64,000 nt of DNA from Kappaphycus alvarezii (Eukaryota; Rhodophyta; Florideophyceae; Gigartinales; Solieriaceae), in NCBI GenBank assembly GCA_002205965.3, contig NADL03000506.1, positions 1,024,367 to 1,088,366 on the forward strand, read 5' to 3'. The notes under the pieces are model-generated. The model searched no databases. It saw only the letters and a program-made list of their open reading frames with translations, and was not told the DNA's origin. Numbering within the stretch: position 1 is the first letter of the stretch; the number at the start of each line of letters is the position of its first letter. Both the position numbers and the translations under genes were made by a program. Shown here one piece after another: positions 42,921 to 52,043 of this stretch.

Positions 42921-43442
42921 ATGTGGCGGCGCATCCCAACGTTCACATGCCCACCCTCAACCACGTTGTTCGGACTACCTCTGTACTCTTCCTCCCGTGC
43001 CCCACAAAGCGTTCCATACCGCCCCCACCAGCGCCTGTTCACCACTCCGCGAGCGTCGTCAATCTCTGAACAAGTGTCGGACCAACTGAAACAAGCGATG
43101 AAAGCCAAGGACACAGCCCGTGTAAAAGCGCTGCGTGGTATCCGTGCGGCATTCCAGACGGCGTTGAAAGAGGCTGGGGACGAGACATTGGGCGATGAAA
43201 TGGCAGTGAAGCAATTGCGGAAATTGGCAAAAATGAGACGTGAGAGTATAGAGATGTTTGAAAAGGGGGGGCGACAGGATCTGGCAGCAGGGGAAGTAAA
43301 GGAATTGGAGGTCATTGAAGGATGGTTGCCAAAATTGGCGGACATGGAGCAGGTGACGGCGTGGGCAAAGGAGGCAGTGGATAAGGTTGGCGGGAAAGGC
43401 AAGGGTGATATGGGCAAGGTCATGGGGTACGTTGCGGGGTGA
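42921..43442 (+). CDS. YqeY/GatB-like domain protein, probably mitochondrial
   Basis: 173 residues. The ATG at 42921 (MWRRIPTF) begins an Arg/Ser/Pro-rich stretch fitting an organelle presequence of about 45 residues, followed by the YqeY domain: SDQLKQAMKAKDTARVKALRGIRAAF, LRKLAKMRRESIEMFEKGGRQDLAAGEVKELEVIEGWLPK, MGKVMGYV. Family members interact with or resemble the tail of the GatB amidotransferase subunit in tRNA-dependent amidation. The ORF stops right after GKVMGYVAG, about 25 residues before the usual family end (KGRADG...V region), so the C-terminus is short or an unseen exon follows. Confidence 0.85.
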   Translation: MWRRIPTFTCPPSTTLFGLPLYSSSRAPQSVPYRPHQRLFTTPRASSISEQVSDQLKQAMKAKDTARVKALRGIRAAFQTALKEAGDETLGDEMAVKQLRKLAKMRRESIEMFEKGGRQDLAAGEVKELEVIEGWLPKLADMEQVTAWAKEAVDKVGGKGKGDMGKVMGYVAG

Positions 43443-43858
43443 GCGGCGTTGACTGTGTGTGTCACAGTTTTATTTTGCCATGCTTGCCAACATTTTGCGC
43501 ACTGACATGTGGAATGAAGCTACTAACCGTGACGTGATGTGTAAACTCTGCGTGCCACTTGATTCCGTATGGGGGGTAGGTTGATCATGAAGGAGCATAA
43601 ACAGGAGGTGGACGGCAAAATGGTTCGTGAGGTAGTGAGCAAGTTGCTGGCCTAGAGGCGACCATGATCTCGACACTGTTGATGTTTCAAATCCGACCTG
43701 CGAGACTCTTCAAGGAAACGGATCAAAACATCTGGTCCAAATAAAACAAGCCAACCAAGCCACCACCAAAAACCGCGTTAAAATCAACACCAACGCCAGC
43801 CTCTCACATCTCAATCTCCCCCAACCCCCCATCAACCTCCCCACTTGATTCCCCAACC
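43443..43858. other. Intergenic between YqeY-like and DUF1499 genes
   Basis: No gene seen. The last 110 bp before the DUF1499 ATG are strongly C-rich (AATCTCCCCCAACCCCCC), a feature repeated before most host genes here. Confidence 0.6.
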
Positions 43859-44864
43859 ATGGCCTTCATCCCCACCTCCCCTCTCACATCCGCACAGCCT
43901 CGACTCACGCCGTCATCCACTTGCATCCCCTCCCCCCGCATGTCTCTCTCCCCCAAACTCTCTGCCACCCTAAAAGCCACCTTGCTCGCCGCCGCCATCT
44001 CCCTACCCGTACTTCCACTGATCACCCCACCTCCCACCCAAGCCGCCATTTTCCACATCCGCGGCCAACGTCCCTCCAACCTCGGCCTCCGTTACGGTCG
44101 CTTCCTCGACGGTTGCCCCACCACTCCCAACTGCATTTCCACCGCCTCCGACGTCGTACGTACCTCATTTCACACGCCTCCACCCCCGTAGCGCCATCCC
44201 ATTCACAACCAATACACCCCTTGCAAGTGGGCTAGCACTCTTACCAACACTCTGTTTACACGCTCTCGGTTTGTTCCTTTGCATGACGTGCGCACCTTGC
44301 GTACGTTGGTTTCGGGCCCTGTTGTTTCCCGCGCGTCGGGTAGTATGATTCGCACTACGTGCCAGCATGGACATATGCGGCAGTGAGTGGTAAGCAAAAG
44401 AGCATGGAAGAGGCTATCAAGGATGTGACGGATGTGTTGGAAAACTATCCGCGCGCGACGATCATCGAGAGCAAGCGGACGAGTGGCGAGGTAGGGGAGG
44501 GGCATTATAGTAGGTTACAGATGAATCCTGTGTTGTATGTGCGATTGTGAGGGGTGTCGAAAGGCTGGGATGGAGATGGAGCGGATGGTGCATGTGTGGA
44601 TCTAACGCGTGTGTTTGGTGTGCGATGTGTCCTTGTTGTTTCGGCGGTGATGACATGGTAGTTTACGCGGAGTTTGAGTCCAAATTGTTGGGATTTGTGG
44701 ATGATGTGGAGTTTTTCTTCCTACCGGATAACAAGACTGTGGAGTATCGGAGTGCGTCGCGGTTGGGGGAGAAGGATTTCGATGTGAATCGCAAGCGGAT
44801 TAGGGATATTCGGGTGGCGTTGCAGGATAAGGACAAGCGTTGGGCGTCGGTGGGATACAACTAG
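43859..44864 (+). CDS. DUF1499 protein, thylakoid-lumen type presequence; three exons
   Basis: join(43859..44155, 44344..44509, 44662..44864), 221 residues. Intron 1 (188 bp) GTACGT...GGTAG; intron 2 (152 bp) GTAGGT...GGTAG. Splicing joins NCISTASDV to YDSHYVPAWTY and GEGHY to IYAEFESK, restoring the DUF1499 pattern: a CPTTPNCIS box, HYVPAW, KLLGFVDDVEFFF, RSASRLGEKDFDVNRKRI. The N-terminus is bipartite: a Ser/Pro/Thr-rich transit stretch, then a hydrophobic segment (ATLLAAAISLPVLPLI) ending in PTQA-A, as for lumenal proteins. Its biochemical role is not known; plant and algal members are plastid proteins. Confidence 0.9.
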
Positions 44865-44929
44865 ACATGCGGGCTATGGCGGGCGATAAAGCGGGACGAT
44901 ACGAGGGGAATGGAGAGTGTGTGTAAGAG

Positions 44930-45346
44930 TCATTGAGGACGAGAGGTGTTTTGTTGAGCGAGTTGGCGCTCCTTGCGAACAATAAACTGCCATAAACCGG
45001 GGTTGATGTCATCCTCCTTGTGTTCAAGAACGAGGTGTGCGGCAGCGGTGGCTGTGAGAGCGGCGTAGGGTCTGTTTTGGGTGGCAAAATCTTGGGCGAT
45101 GGAGATGAGGACGTGGAAGAGGGGAGGGTTTGTAGTGGTGGTGGGGTCGGATGATGGAGGGGAGTTGGGAGCGGGGATGGGGGTGGAGGATGGGGGTGAG
45201 GTGTGTTGAAGGTAGATCCAGGAGGAGAGACCGGGGGTTGCGGGAGTCGGAGAGCGAGGACGGGAGCGTTTGGTGCGGGGCGGTGGAGGGGTTGAGTGAG
45301 AGTTTGGGGGGGCGGCGGGTGGATTGGAACGGTGCCGCTTGGACAT
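44930..45346 (-). CDS. Hypothetical protein, disordered N-terminus, 138 aa
   Basis: ATG at 45346 (MSKRHRSNPP), stop at 44930. A Pro/Ser/Thr-rich N-terminal 75 residues with a basic RTKRSRPRSP patch (possible nuclear signal), then a helical C-terminal part LFHVLISIAQDFATQNRPYAALTATAAAHLVLEH and NPGLWQFIVRKERQLAQQ. Divergent from the ketopantoate reductase gene with 319 bp between the two starts, so they probably share a promoter; a GTAC array sits in the middle. Convergent with DUF1499. Family not recognised. Confidence 0.55.
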   Translation of the reverse strand: MSKRHRSNPPAAPPNSHSTPPPPRTKRSRPRSPTPATPGLSSWIYLQHTSPPSSTPIPAPNSPPSSDPTTTTNPPLFHVLISIAQDFATQNRPYAALTATAAAHLVLEHKEDDINPGLWQFIVRKERQLAQQNTSRPQ

Positions 45347-45480
45347 ATCGGAGTGGAGTCTTTTGTGGTTTTGTGCTGCTTGCGGCGCGGCTGCGGCAGT
45401 GTTGTCGGAGAGTTTGGTGGCATCGGGTGGCACCTGGTCGATATCGCGACTCTTGAGCCTGCCTTGTCCATTTACCAGAG

Positions 45481-45508
45481 TACAGTACAGTACAGTACTG
45501 TACAGTAG
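45481..45508. repeat. GTAC palindrome array in divergent promoter
   Basis: TACAGTACAGTACAGTACTG followed by TACAGTAG: three direct units then an inverted one, self-complementary. It lies 135 bp from the start of the minus gene and 158 bp from that of the plus gene. Confidence 0.8.
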
Positions 45509-45665
45509 TTTTCAACGGCGGAAATTGTTCTTTTCTGCTCCAAATTCAAATTCAATATTCTGTCCTCCGTTGGGCCAGCCCGACCCTAACCGTCCGCACC
45601 GCACCTCCCCCCTCTCTGCAGATAAACACACCGACCGCTTTACCACAGGCATCGCAAAGCAAAGC

Positions 45666-46736
45666 ATGACGGTACCCAAACGCTCCATCTGCATCGTGGG
45701 CGCGGGTGCCATCGGCGGGTTACTGGGAGTGCACCTATCGCAGCGTGGGCACCGGGTAACCTTTTTCGGGCGCGGTGCTCACCTGGCGGCGATGCAGCGA
45801 GCGGGTCGACTAAAGCTGATCCGACGACAGGGACCACAGGGACACATGGAAGAGTCGTATTCAGCAGAGGGGTGTAGGTTTGTGGGGTCGTTGAACGGGT
45901 TACAAGTGCATGATGTTGTGATTTTGTCATTAAAGACACACCAGATTCGGGATGTGGTGGGTGAGTTGGGGCATGTGGTTGGGGAGGGGAGCGTGATTGT
46001 GACGACGCAGAATGGGATTCCGTGGTGGTATTTCCAGGAGTATGATGGGGTGGCGGGGTTACGTGGACGGGTGGTGGAGGCGGTGGATCCGGGGGGTGTG
46101 CTGTTTGATGGGATTGACGCGGGGAAGATCGTGGCCAGTGTGGTGTATCCTGCGGCACATATTTCAGAGGCGGGGGTGATTGAGCATGTGGAGGGGGTGC
46201 GGTTTCCGGTGGGCGAGTTGAATGGGGATGTGGAATCGGAACGGGTGAAATGGGTGTCGGAGATGCTGGTGGATGCTGGGTTTAAGGCGCCGGTGTTGGC
46301 GGATGTGAGGGGGGAGTTGTGGTTAAAGTTGTGGGGTACCGTAGCCGTGAACCCGTTGTCTGCATTGACGCATGCGACGTTGGATGAGTTGTGTACGGTG
46401 CCGTTTTCGAGGGAGATGGTGGAGCGGGTTATGGGGGAGGTGGAGATGGTGGCGAAGCGATTGGGGTCCAACATGAGGCTGCCGATGAAGAGGAGGGTGG
46501 ATGGAGCGGCGAGGGTTGGCAAGCACAAGACGAGTATGTTGCAGGATGTGGAGGCGGGGAGGGAGATGGAAGTGGAGACGATTGTTGGGGCGGTAGTGGA
46601 GTTGGCGAGGATGGCCGCCGTTGAGACTCCCTGCGTTGATACCGTGTATGGTATAGTGAGAATGTTGGGATACATGATGAAAAAGGAATCAGCAAAGGTG
46701 TGCATGATTCCGGTCGCCGCCAACACACCCAAGTAA
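45666..46736 (+). CDS. panE: 2-dehydropantoate 2-reductase (ketopantoate reductase, EC 1.1.1.169)
   Basis: NADPH-dependent reduction of ketopantoate to pantoate in vitamin B5/CoA synthesis. 356 residues. The ATG at 45666 (MTVPKRSICIVGAG) sets the Rossmann strand at the usual distance; the frame is open 114 codons upstream but that part covers the promoter repeat and is not homologous. GAGAIG at 12-17 binds the cofactor; FFGRG follows the second strand. ILSLKTHQIRDV and TTQNGI are N-domain landmarks. ELWLKLWGTVAVNPLSALT carries the Lys/Asn of the active site, and KTSMLQDVEAGREMEVETIVG is the ApbA C-terminal signature, with Glu positions expected for catalysis. No organelle signal is evident. 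Confidence 0.93.
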   Translation: MTVPKRSICIVGAGAIGGLLGVHLSQRGHRVTFFGRGAHLAAMQRAGRLKLIRRQGPQGHMEESYSAEGCRFVGSLNGLQVHDVVILSLKTHQIRDVVGELGHVVGEGSVIVTTQNGIPWWYFQEYDGVAGLRGRVVEAVDPGGVLFDGIDAGKIVASVVYPAAHISEAGVIEHVEGVRFPVGELNGDVESERVKWVSEMLVDAGFKAPVLADVRGELWLKLWGTVAVNPLSALTHATLDELCTVPFSREMVERVMGEVEMVAKRLGSNMRLPMKRRVDGAARVGKHKTSMLQDVEAGREMEVETIVGAVVELARMAAVETPCVDTVYGIVRMLGYMMKKESAKVCMIPVAANTPK

Positions 46737-47207
46737 CCCCTTTAGAGTAGACAAGTGGTGACACGTGGCAGTTGGTGTCTGGCCTTATTTGTTGCAATTG
46801 ACTCGACTCCACGTAAAGGTTTTCCACGGCTCGCCCCTATGCAGTCCACCACCACCTGTCCACCAACCGCCCCAACGCCAACCCTCCCCACCCGTTCGCC
46901 ACTCGTTCCGTTCGATTCCGTTTGCCATCCGCTCGCCACCCATTCACTAACACGTCCGCTATACCCCACCCCTTGACTCATTTACTTCCATCGCCCCAAC
47001 ATATCTCACTCACTACCGCCTGCCCCTTTCCCACGCACCCAACAAAACCTCCTTCTTTTCCTCCCACACCTTGACATTCCCCCTCAAACCTACCCCTTCC
47101 CCTCCTCTTATGCAAAATTCCCTCCCCCCACCCCTCCATCCCACCTCACCCACCCCCTCCAAGTCCCACTCTCTCTTACCCCACCTCCCTTCACCCTTCC
47201 CCACCCA
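46737..47207. other. Intergenic, strongly C-rich promoter region of the J-domain gene
   Basis: No gene seen. From about 46,840 to the ATG the plus strand is mostly C and T (CCCCACCTCCCTTCACCCTTCC just before the start). No TATA box seen. Confidence 0.6.
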
Positions 47208-49484
47208 ATGGCCGACGAAGCCCGCCAACGTGCAAATGCAGCCTTTCGTCTCGGTGACTGGACCGGTGCCATAGCCGCCTATTCCGCCTCCATAGACCTT
47301 CTCTCACTATCCGGCGCCCCCGACGACAAAAAGCTCTACTCCAACCGCTCCGCCGCCCATTACAAACTCGCACGCCAACTCCGTGATGCCGAAGAACCAG
47401 ACCGTCCACGTATAGCCTTTCATTTCGACGCAGCAGTCAAGGATGGCTCCGCTGCTGCCGAAATCGATCCCACCTGGCCAAAGGCTTGGTGTCGTATGGG
47501 CGCAGCCCTTATTGATTCAGAGCGCTTTATAGAGGCAAAGGAGGCTTTGGAAAAGGGGCACAAGTTGTGTCCTGAGAGTGAGGATGTCGAGGTCTTGTTT
47601 GAGAGGGCTTTGGAGTTGTATCAGGAGTTTGAGGCTGTTAGCGTCCGTGCACAGGGGAGGGGAAACAGGTTGTTGGCAGAGATGGATTATCGAGGCGCTA
47701 TTGCTGCATATTCTGCCGCTATTTCCGCCTGCCAAGCAGAGGACCGCTTTCCTAGTCGCGAGATGTATCGCGGTAGGTGCAACGCTTATTTGGGTTTGGC
47801 AAAGAGGGAAATGTCTACAGAGTTGGCAGACCATTCATTGGATGATGCTTTGGATGACGCCGAGAGGTGTATTAGAATTGCCCCGACATGGCCGGGCAGT
47901 TGGATCGCAAAAGGTACTGTGTTAAAGGCGTCGGGCAAGTTGGAGGACGCCTTGAGGACTTTAAAAAGGGGACAGGAGTTGTGTAAAGAAGATGACGAGT
48001 TGAATGCCATGGTCCGCCAAGTCAGTACAATCTTGGATCAACGTGAACGGGATGCCAGGATGTCTAGGGCTGAGGCTGCGAGGGCCGCCAAGCGCGATGG
48101 CCATGTCAAGGATACCAACTTGTATGACGTTCTGGGCGTCCCGCCGGAAGCCACTGATGTCGCTATAAAGAAAGCATATTATTTGCAGGCCAAACGTTGC
48201 CATCCGGACAGACACCCTGATGACCCAGAGGCTACGGAAAAGTTTCAAAAGTTAGGAGAGGCGTACCAGGTCTTGTCCAACGAGCACACGCGCGCGTTGT
48301 ACGATGCGAATGGTATGGAGGGGCTGGATGACAATAACTTTGAGACCATGGAGGCTGGACAGTTGTTTGATATGCTGTTTGGGTCGGACCAGTTTGAGTT
48401 TTTAGTCGGCGAGCTGCAATTGGCCTCCCTTGCCTCCAACGTGGACGAGGATGGCAATGCCCCAGACGAGGAGTTTTTGAAAAAGATACAACGCCAACGC
48501 GTGCGAAAACTCGTCGATGAGTTGTTGAAAATTCTGAGGCCCTGGGCGGATGGCGATAAGAGTGCGTTCATACAATGGGCATACACCAAGGCAACTTGCA
48601 TGGCAGAGGCAAACAGCGGACCGGCAATGCTGTACACCATAGGCCAGGTATACACCCGGAAAGCGGACATTTATCTAGGCAGGGACCACTTGCTTGGGAT
48701 TCCTGGAATGATGAGCTCTTTGGGATACTCGACACACAAGTTGTCGACACAAATGAAGGCGTCGGGAGCGGCTCTCAAGGTCATGGACAAGCAACGGCGA
48801 ATGCAGGAACGGGTGAGTAAGCTGGAGCGGCAGGGCAGAAGTATTGACGATGACGAGGCACATCGAATGACAATGGACATGGTGGAGAATGCGTTTGACA
48901 TGATGTGGAAGATCACCGTAGTTGATATTCAAAGCACGATTGATGAAGTGGCGGGGTTCATCCTGGATGGGAAGGATATGCCAGAGAATGAGCTAGATTT
49001 GGAGGAACTGATTCAAGATTTGGATGAGGAAGGTCGGCTGAGTCTGTCGGGACCTGGTGTGTTGCATGGTCCATACAACCTTGGGGCCGGGACGGCCGGG
49101 GAATTGTACGCGGAACCGTCAAGCAGCAAGACGGGAACAACAGGGTCTGGGTTTAGTTTGCAGAATATTGAAAAGGGATTGGGAGGCTTTTTGTTTCCAA
49201 AAAAGGAGCACAAGGAAGGGAAGCGACTGCGAAAGAGAGAGGATGTGTTGCACGCGAGAGCTACTGGACTGCGGAAACTGGGAAAGATTTTCATGCAAGT
49301 AGGACAAGATTCGACGGGCTCGGGTCTATCGATAGGCGTAGCAGCGGCAGCAGCAGCGGCAACAGCATCCGGAGGTGGACATGCAGGTCAGAATGTGGAG
49401 GGGGAGGGCTCGAGTTCAGAGGATGGGGCTGGGGATACGGGATGGGATAGTCAGGGGAGTGATACAAGCTCGGCGACTTCATGA
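47208..49484 (+). CDS. TPR - J-domain - DnaJ_X co-chaperone
   Basis: 758 residues, intronless. N-terminal TPR array in two blocks (about 1-135: ANAAFRLGDWTGAIAAYSASI, LYSNRSAAHYKLA; 145-280: GNRLLAEMDYRGAIAAYSAAI, CNAYLGLAKRE), then a J domain from NLYDVLGV (about 304) with HPD in KRCHPDRHP (about 334), and a C-terminal region EFLKKIQRQRVRKLVDELLKIL...LLGIPGMMSSLGYSTHKLS matching the DnaJ-X domain of the Caj1/Djp1 group. It would stimulate an Hsp70 while TPRs bind chaperone C-termini or clients. The tail is acidic, Gly/Ser/Ala-rich and disordered. No targeting signal, so cytosol or nucleus is likely. Having TPR repeats before a Caj1-type J/X body is not the usual order. Confidence 0.88.
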   Translation: MADEARQRANAAFRLGDWTGAIAAYSASIDLLSLSGAPDDKKLYSNRSAAHYKLARQLRDAEEPDRPRIAFHFDAAVKDGSAAAEIDPTWPKAWCRMGAALIDSERFIEAKEALEKGHKLCPESEDVEVLFERALELYQEFEAVSVRAQGRGNRLLAEMDYRGAIAAYSAAISACQAEDRFPSREMYRGRCNAYLGLAKREMSTELADHSLDDALDDAERCIRIAPTWPGSWIAKGTVLKASGKLEDALRTLKRGQELCKEDDELNAMVRQVSTILDQRERDARMSRAEAARAAKRDGHVKDTNLYDVLGVPPEATDVAIKKAYYLQAKRCHPDRHPDDPEATEKFQKLGEAYQVLSNEHTRALYDANGMEGLDDNNFETMEAGQLFDMLFGSDQFEFLVGELQLASLASNVDEDGNAPDEEFLKKIQRQRVRKLVDELLKILRPWADGDKSAFIQWAYTKATCMAEANSGPAMLYTIGQVYTRKADIYLGRDHLLGIPGMMSSLGYSTHKLSTQMKASGAALKVMDKQRRMQERVSKLERQGRSIDDDEAHRMTMDMVENAFDMMWKITVVDIQSTIDEVAGFILDGKDMPENELDLEELIQDLDEEGRLSLSGPGVLHGPYNLGAGTAGELYAEPSSSKTGTTGSGFSLQNIEKGLGGFLFPKKEHKEGKRLRKREDVLHARATGLRKLGKIFMQVGQDSTGSGLSIGVAAAAAAATASGGGHAGQNVEGEGSSSEDGAGDTGWDSQGSDTSSATS

Positions 49485-50400
49485 GTGGAATGAGTGGTGG
49501 CTGTTGGGGGGTTTCGGGATGGGTTTCGTAGGGCTAGAGATGGGGACGGACTGGTGTAGTTGACGGGATGTTGTACTTTGGATAGCAGGAGTGTAGTTAA
49601 AGTGGAGTAAGGTAGAGGATTTCGAGTGGGAAAAGGATGCATGATTATTGCAATTCGGCGGCAAGTATGCAGTCAGGTAGAAGTTTAGTGGAGAGTAGAT
49701 GTGCAGTCAAATACAACCCATGTCACTTTTGAGTTGGAACCACTTGCCTCGACATGTTTCACCACGTATGTGCAACAAGCACTCCAACTGGGGCACAGGA
49801 ACCAGTTGGAGAGCCAAGCGAAGGCCTCTCTTCCTCCACATTTTGGCCTTTGCAGCCTGAAAGACAGGGATGCCGTGTACAGCGCGAAACTATGGTCATA
49901 TGTGAAAGATGGAAACAGGATACAATCGTCGCCAAACCTTGCTTGACAACGGGTGCGATGCAAATGAACAGCACAGTGATGCCAGTTGAGTCGGTTGCAA
50001 CGGCGCTGTGCTGGACAACATGGGGGCGGTGAAGGGCGTGCAGTGGGGCTAGGGAATATGGCAGAGCGGTTTGGATGTCATGTTGGGTGCCGGCAGTAGA
50101 GGAAGATGGGATTCATGGAGAGTGAGGAGGAATGCGTTGGATATCGTAATATGTAGTAAGATTTTTTAGAGGGCACGTTTAGAGCATTTGTGCGCGCCTA
50201 GTACGTATCTGCGGTAGGGTTTCAGGAACGATAAGGTGGACGACCGCCATCAACCGACAGCCGACTACAACCGTCGCAACTCCCAACGGTAGGCCGTTGA
50301 CCTTTGATACTTGCCCCACTCTCCAATCTGGTGTTCTCCGTCCAGAGCCATTTATCTTTGACTTTTATTTTCCAAACTTTCCGCGGCACCTCGTCGTACA
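49485..50400. other. Intergenic, no firm gene
   Basis: Overlapping ORFs of 81-92 codons on both strands at 49685-50032 are mirror readings of the same sequence with no family pattern. The last 100 bp before 50401 turn C/T-rich as at other host starts. Confidence 0.5.
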
Positions 50401-51960
50401 ATGAGACCCGTCTTCATAACCTCGCCGCCAGCCATTATCCCCTTCACAACAAACACGCCCTCTTCTCCCAAACGGCCCCCTCGCTTTCGTGCTTCAGCCG
50501 CCTCCCCACCCCCCAAAAATCTCTACCAAATCCTCGGCCTCCCATCCCCGACGTCCCAATCCACCCCTTCGCACTCCGACATCCGTCGCGCCTATCTCGC
50601 CCTCGCCAAGACCTCCCACCCCGATGTAGCAGGTCCTTCTTCCCAACAAACGTTTGACACAATTGCTCGCGCCTGGGCAGTTCTTGGTGATCCTACCCTT
50701 CGTCGTGTATACGACACTTCCGGCGAAGAGGGCCTTGCGGCCATCACAAGCATCGCTGAGCGTGCCGACGATATAGCCACCCGTTACGCCTCACTGGATG
50801 GCGAGCAACTCGACTATCTGAGTGACACTGGTCAGTTGATAGGCGGATTGCTGACGGCTGGTGATCCAAACACGCGAGATTCGCACCTCACCTCTGATGA
50901 AACCGCGTTCTTTCCAGGTCCAGATACAGATATACAAGACGCATGTCCACGGTCCGTTGAGCAAGCCATCTGGAACATCCAGTTTCATCAAGACCAATCC
51001 GTCCGTTACTACGGCCTCTGGTGGATCTACAAGTTTAAGGTAGCTCAGGCAGAGGATGCCCTTGTTAATGTGTTGCGCACCTCCACCCACCAGACGAGTC
51101 TAGGCGGCTACGGTCTCCGTCGGCGCGCCGCCTTGGCACTTGGTGCTGTGGCAAGCCCGCCCTCTCAAACCCGACAGGACACCATCTTGGCATTAGGCGA
51201 CGCTTTGCGCAGCCCTGATTACTTTCTCCGGTATAGGGCTGCCGAGGCCTTGGCCAACATTGCACAACGGTGCGTACTAGTGGGAGGTCAGCGGAGCTGG
51301 TTTCCAGATACAGTCGTGACACGCTTGGTGGACATATTAAGTAAGGGGAAGGAGGATTTGAAGCACAAAGAGGAGGGTCGCAGTGGGTATTTTCGACAGG
51401 AAAGTTTGTTCGATCTAGAGAAACTTGAGCCGCATGTCAGGGCAAAGATTGAAAGGGTATTTGTGGATAGGCAGGAGAATGAGAACAGGAGTCGGCGCAC
51501 GACGATGACCCCGCAATTGGGAGTGGATGAGGTTGGGACGGAGGCTGATGAGCCGTTCGAATGGGTTTTGAAGGCCGTCTCGGCCATTTGCTCTTTGCCA
51601 GGTGGTGTTGGTGATGACAGCTTGATCGCGGTTTTGCAATCGTACGTGAACAACACGACGCCGCTAGTGCGATACGCAGCGCACAAGGCCTTGTATGCAC
51701 TGACTGGCGAGGATTGGCATGCCCAAGAAATCGTGCAGGCTTTACAATACGGGGTTGAGCATCATTACTCTCAGCGGGTTTTGATTCGCGACCTTGGAGA
51801 TCTCGGCTACTCTAAAGGTGCTGGGGCTGTTGCAGGTTGTCCCATGGTCGAGAATAGTTTCAAGATTTTGTCGCTGAAAAACATGCTTGCGAAAAGGGGA
51901 CACGATGCCAAGAATCCGGATGTGCGACAGGTGCTCAGACACATGGACTCCCTGCTTTAG
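50401..51960 (+). CDS. Plastid-type J-domain protein with C-terminal HEAT repeats
   Basis: 519 residues, intronless. The N-terminal 38 residues (MRPVFITSPPAII...SPKRPPRFRASAAS) are Pro/Ser/Arg-rich without acids, fitting a transit peptide. J domain 39-115: NLYQILGLP, DIRRAYLALAKTSHPDVAG (HPD 73-75), AWAVLGDPTLRRVYDTSGEEGL. From about 175 on, repeats of HEAT type: ACPRSVEQAIWNIQFHQDQSVRYYGLWWIYKF, YGLRRRAALALGAVASPP, DYFLRYRAAEALANIAQR, PLVRYAAHKALYALTGED. Such repeats resemble the PBS-lyase HEAT family (CpcE/F, NblB). Role inferred: J-protein that brings plastid Hsp70 to a target bound by the HEAT part. Confidence 0.8.
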   Translation: MRPVFITSPPAIIPFTTNTPSSPKRPPRFRASAASPPPKNLYQILGLPSPTSQSTPSHSDIRRAYLALAKTSHPDVAGPSSQQTFDTIARAWAVLGDPTLRRVYDTSGEEGLAAITSIAERADDIATRYASLDGEQLDYLSDTGQLIGGLLTAGDPNTRDSHLTSDETAFFPGPDTDIQDACPRSVEQAIWNIQFHQDQSVRYYGLWWIYKFKVAQAEDALVNVLRTSTHQTSLGGYGLRRRAALALGAVASPPSQTRQDTILALGDALRSPDYFLRYRAAEALANIAQRCVLVGGQRSWFPDTVVTRLVDILSKGKEDLKHKEEGRSGYFRQESLFDLEKLEPHVRAKIERVFVDRQENENRSRRTTMTPQLGVDEVGTEADEPFEWVLKAVSAICSLPGGVGDDSLIAVLQSYVNNTTPLVRYAAHKALYALTGEDWHAQEIVQALQYGVEHHYSQRVLIRDLGDLGYSKGAGAVAGCPMVENSFKILSLKNMLAKRGHDAKNPDVRQVLRHMDSLL

Positions 51961-52043
51961 CAATTAGCGACGCTTGTCGTGAACGTTTTCATTTACTCTT
52001 GATCTCAACGAGATCCGTCCATATGTCCGGTAAAGGGTTGTTC

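Noticed and set aside
45324-45665. N-terminal extension of 114 codons for the ketopantoate reductase
   Set aside because: It crosses the GTAC array and overlaps the divergent gene's start; the Rossmann fold begins properly at the ATG at 45666.
45640-46827. Minus-strand ORF of 317 codons opposite panE
   Set aside because: Ser/Thr/Pro-rich shadow; the plus strand carries a clear enzyme.
49685-50032. Four overlapping ORFs of 71-92 codons
   Set aside because: Mirror readings on both strands, no start context, no family pattern.
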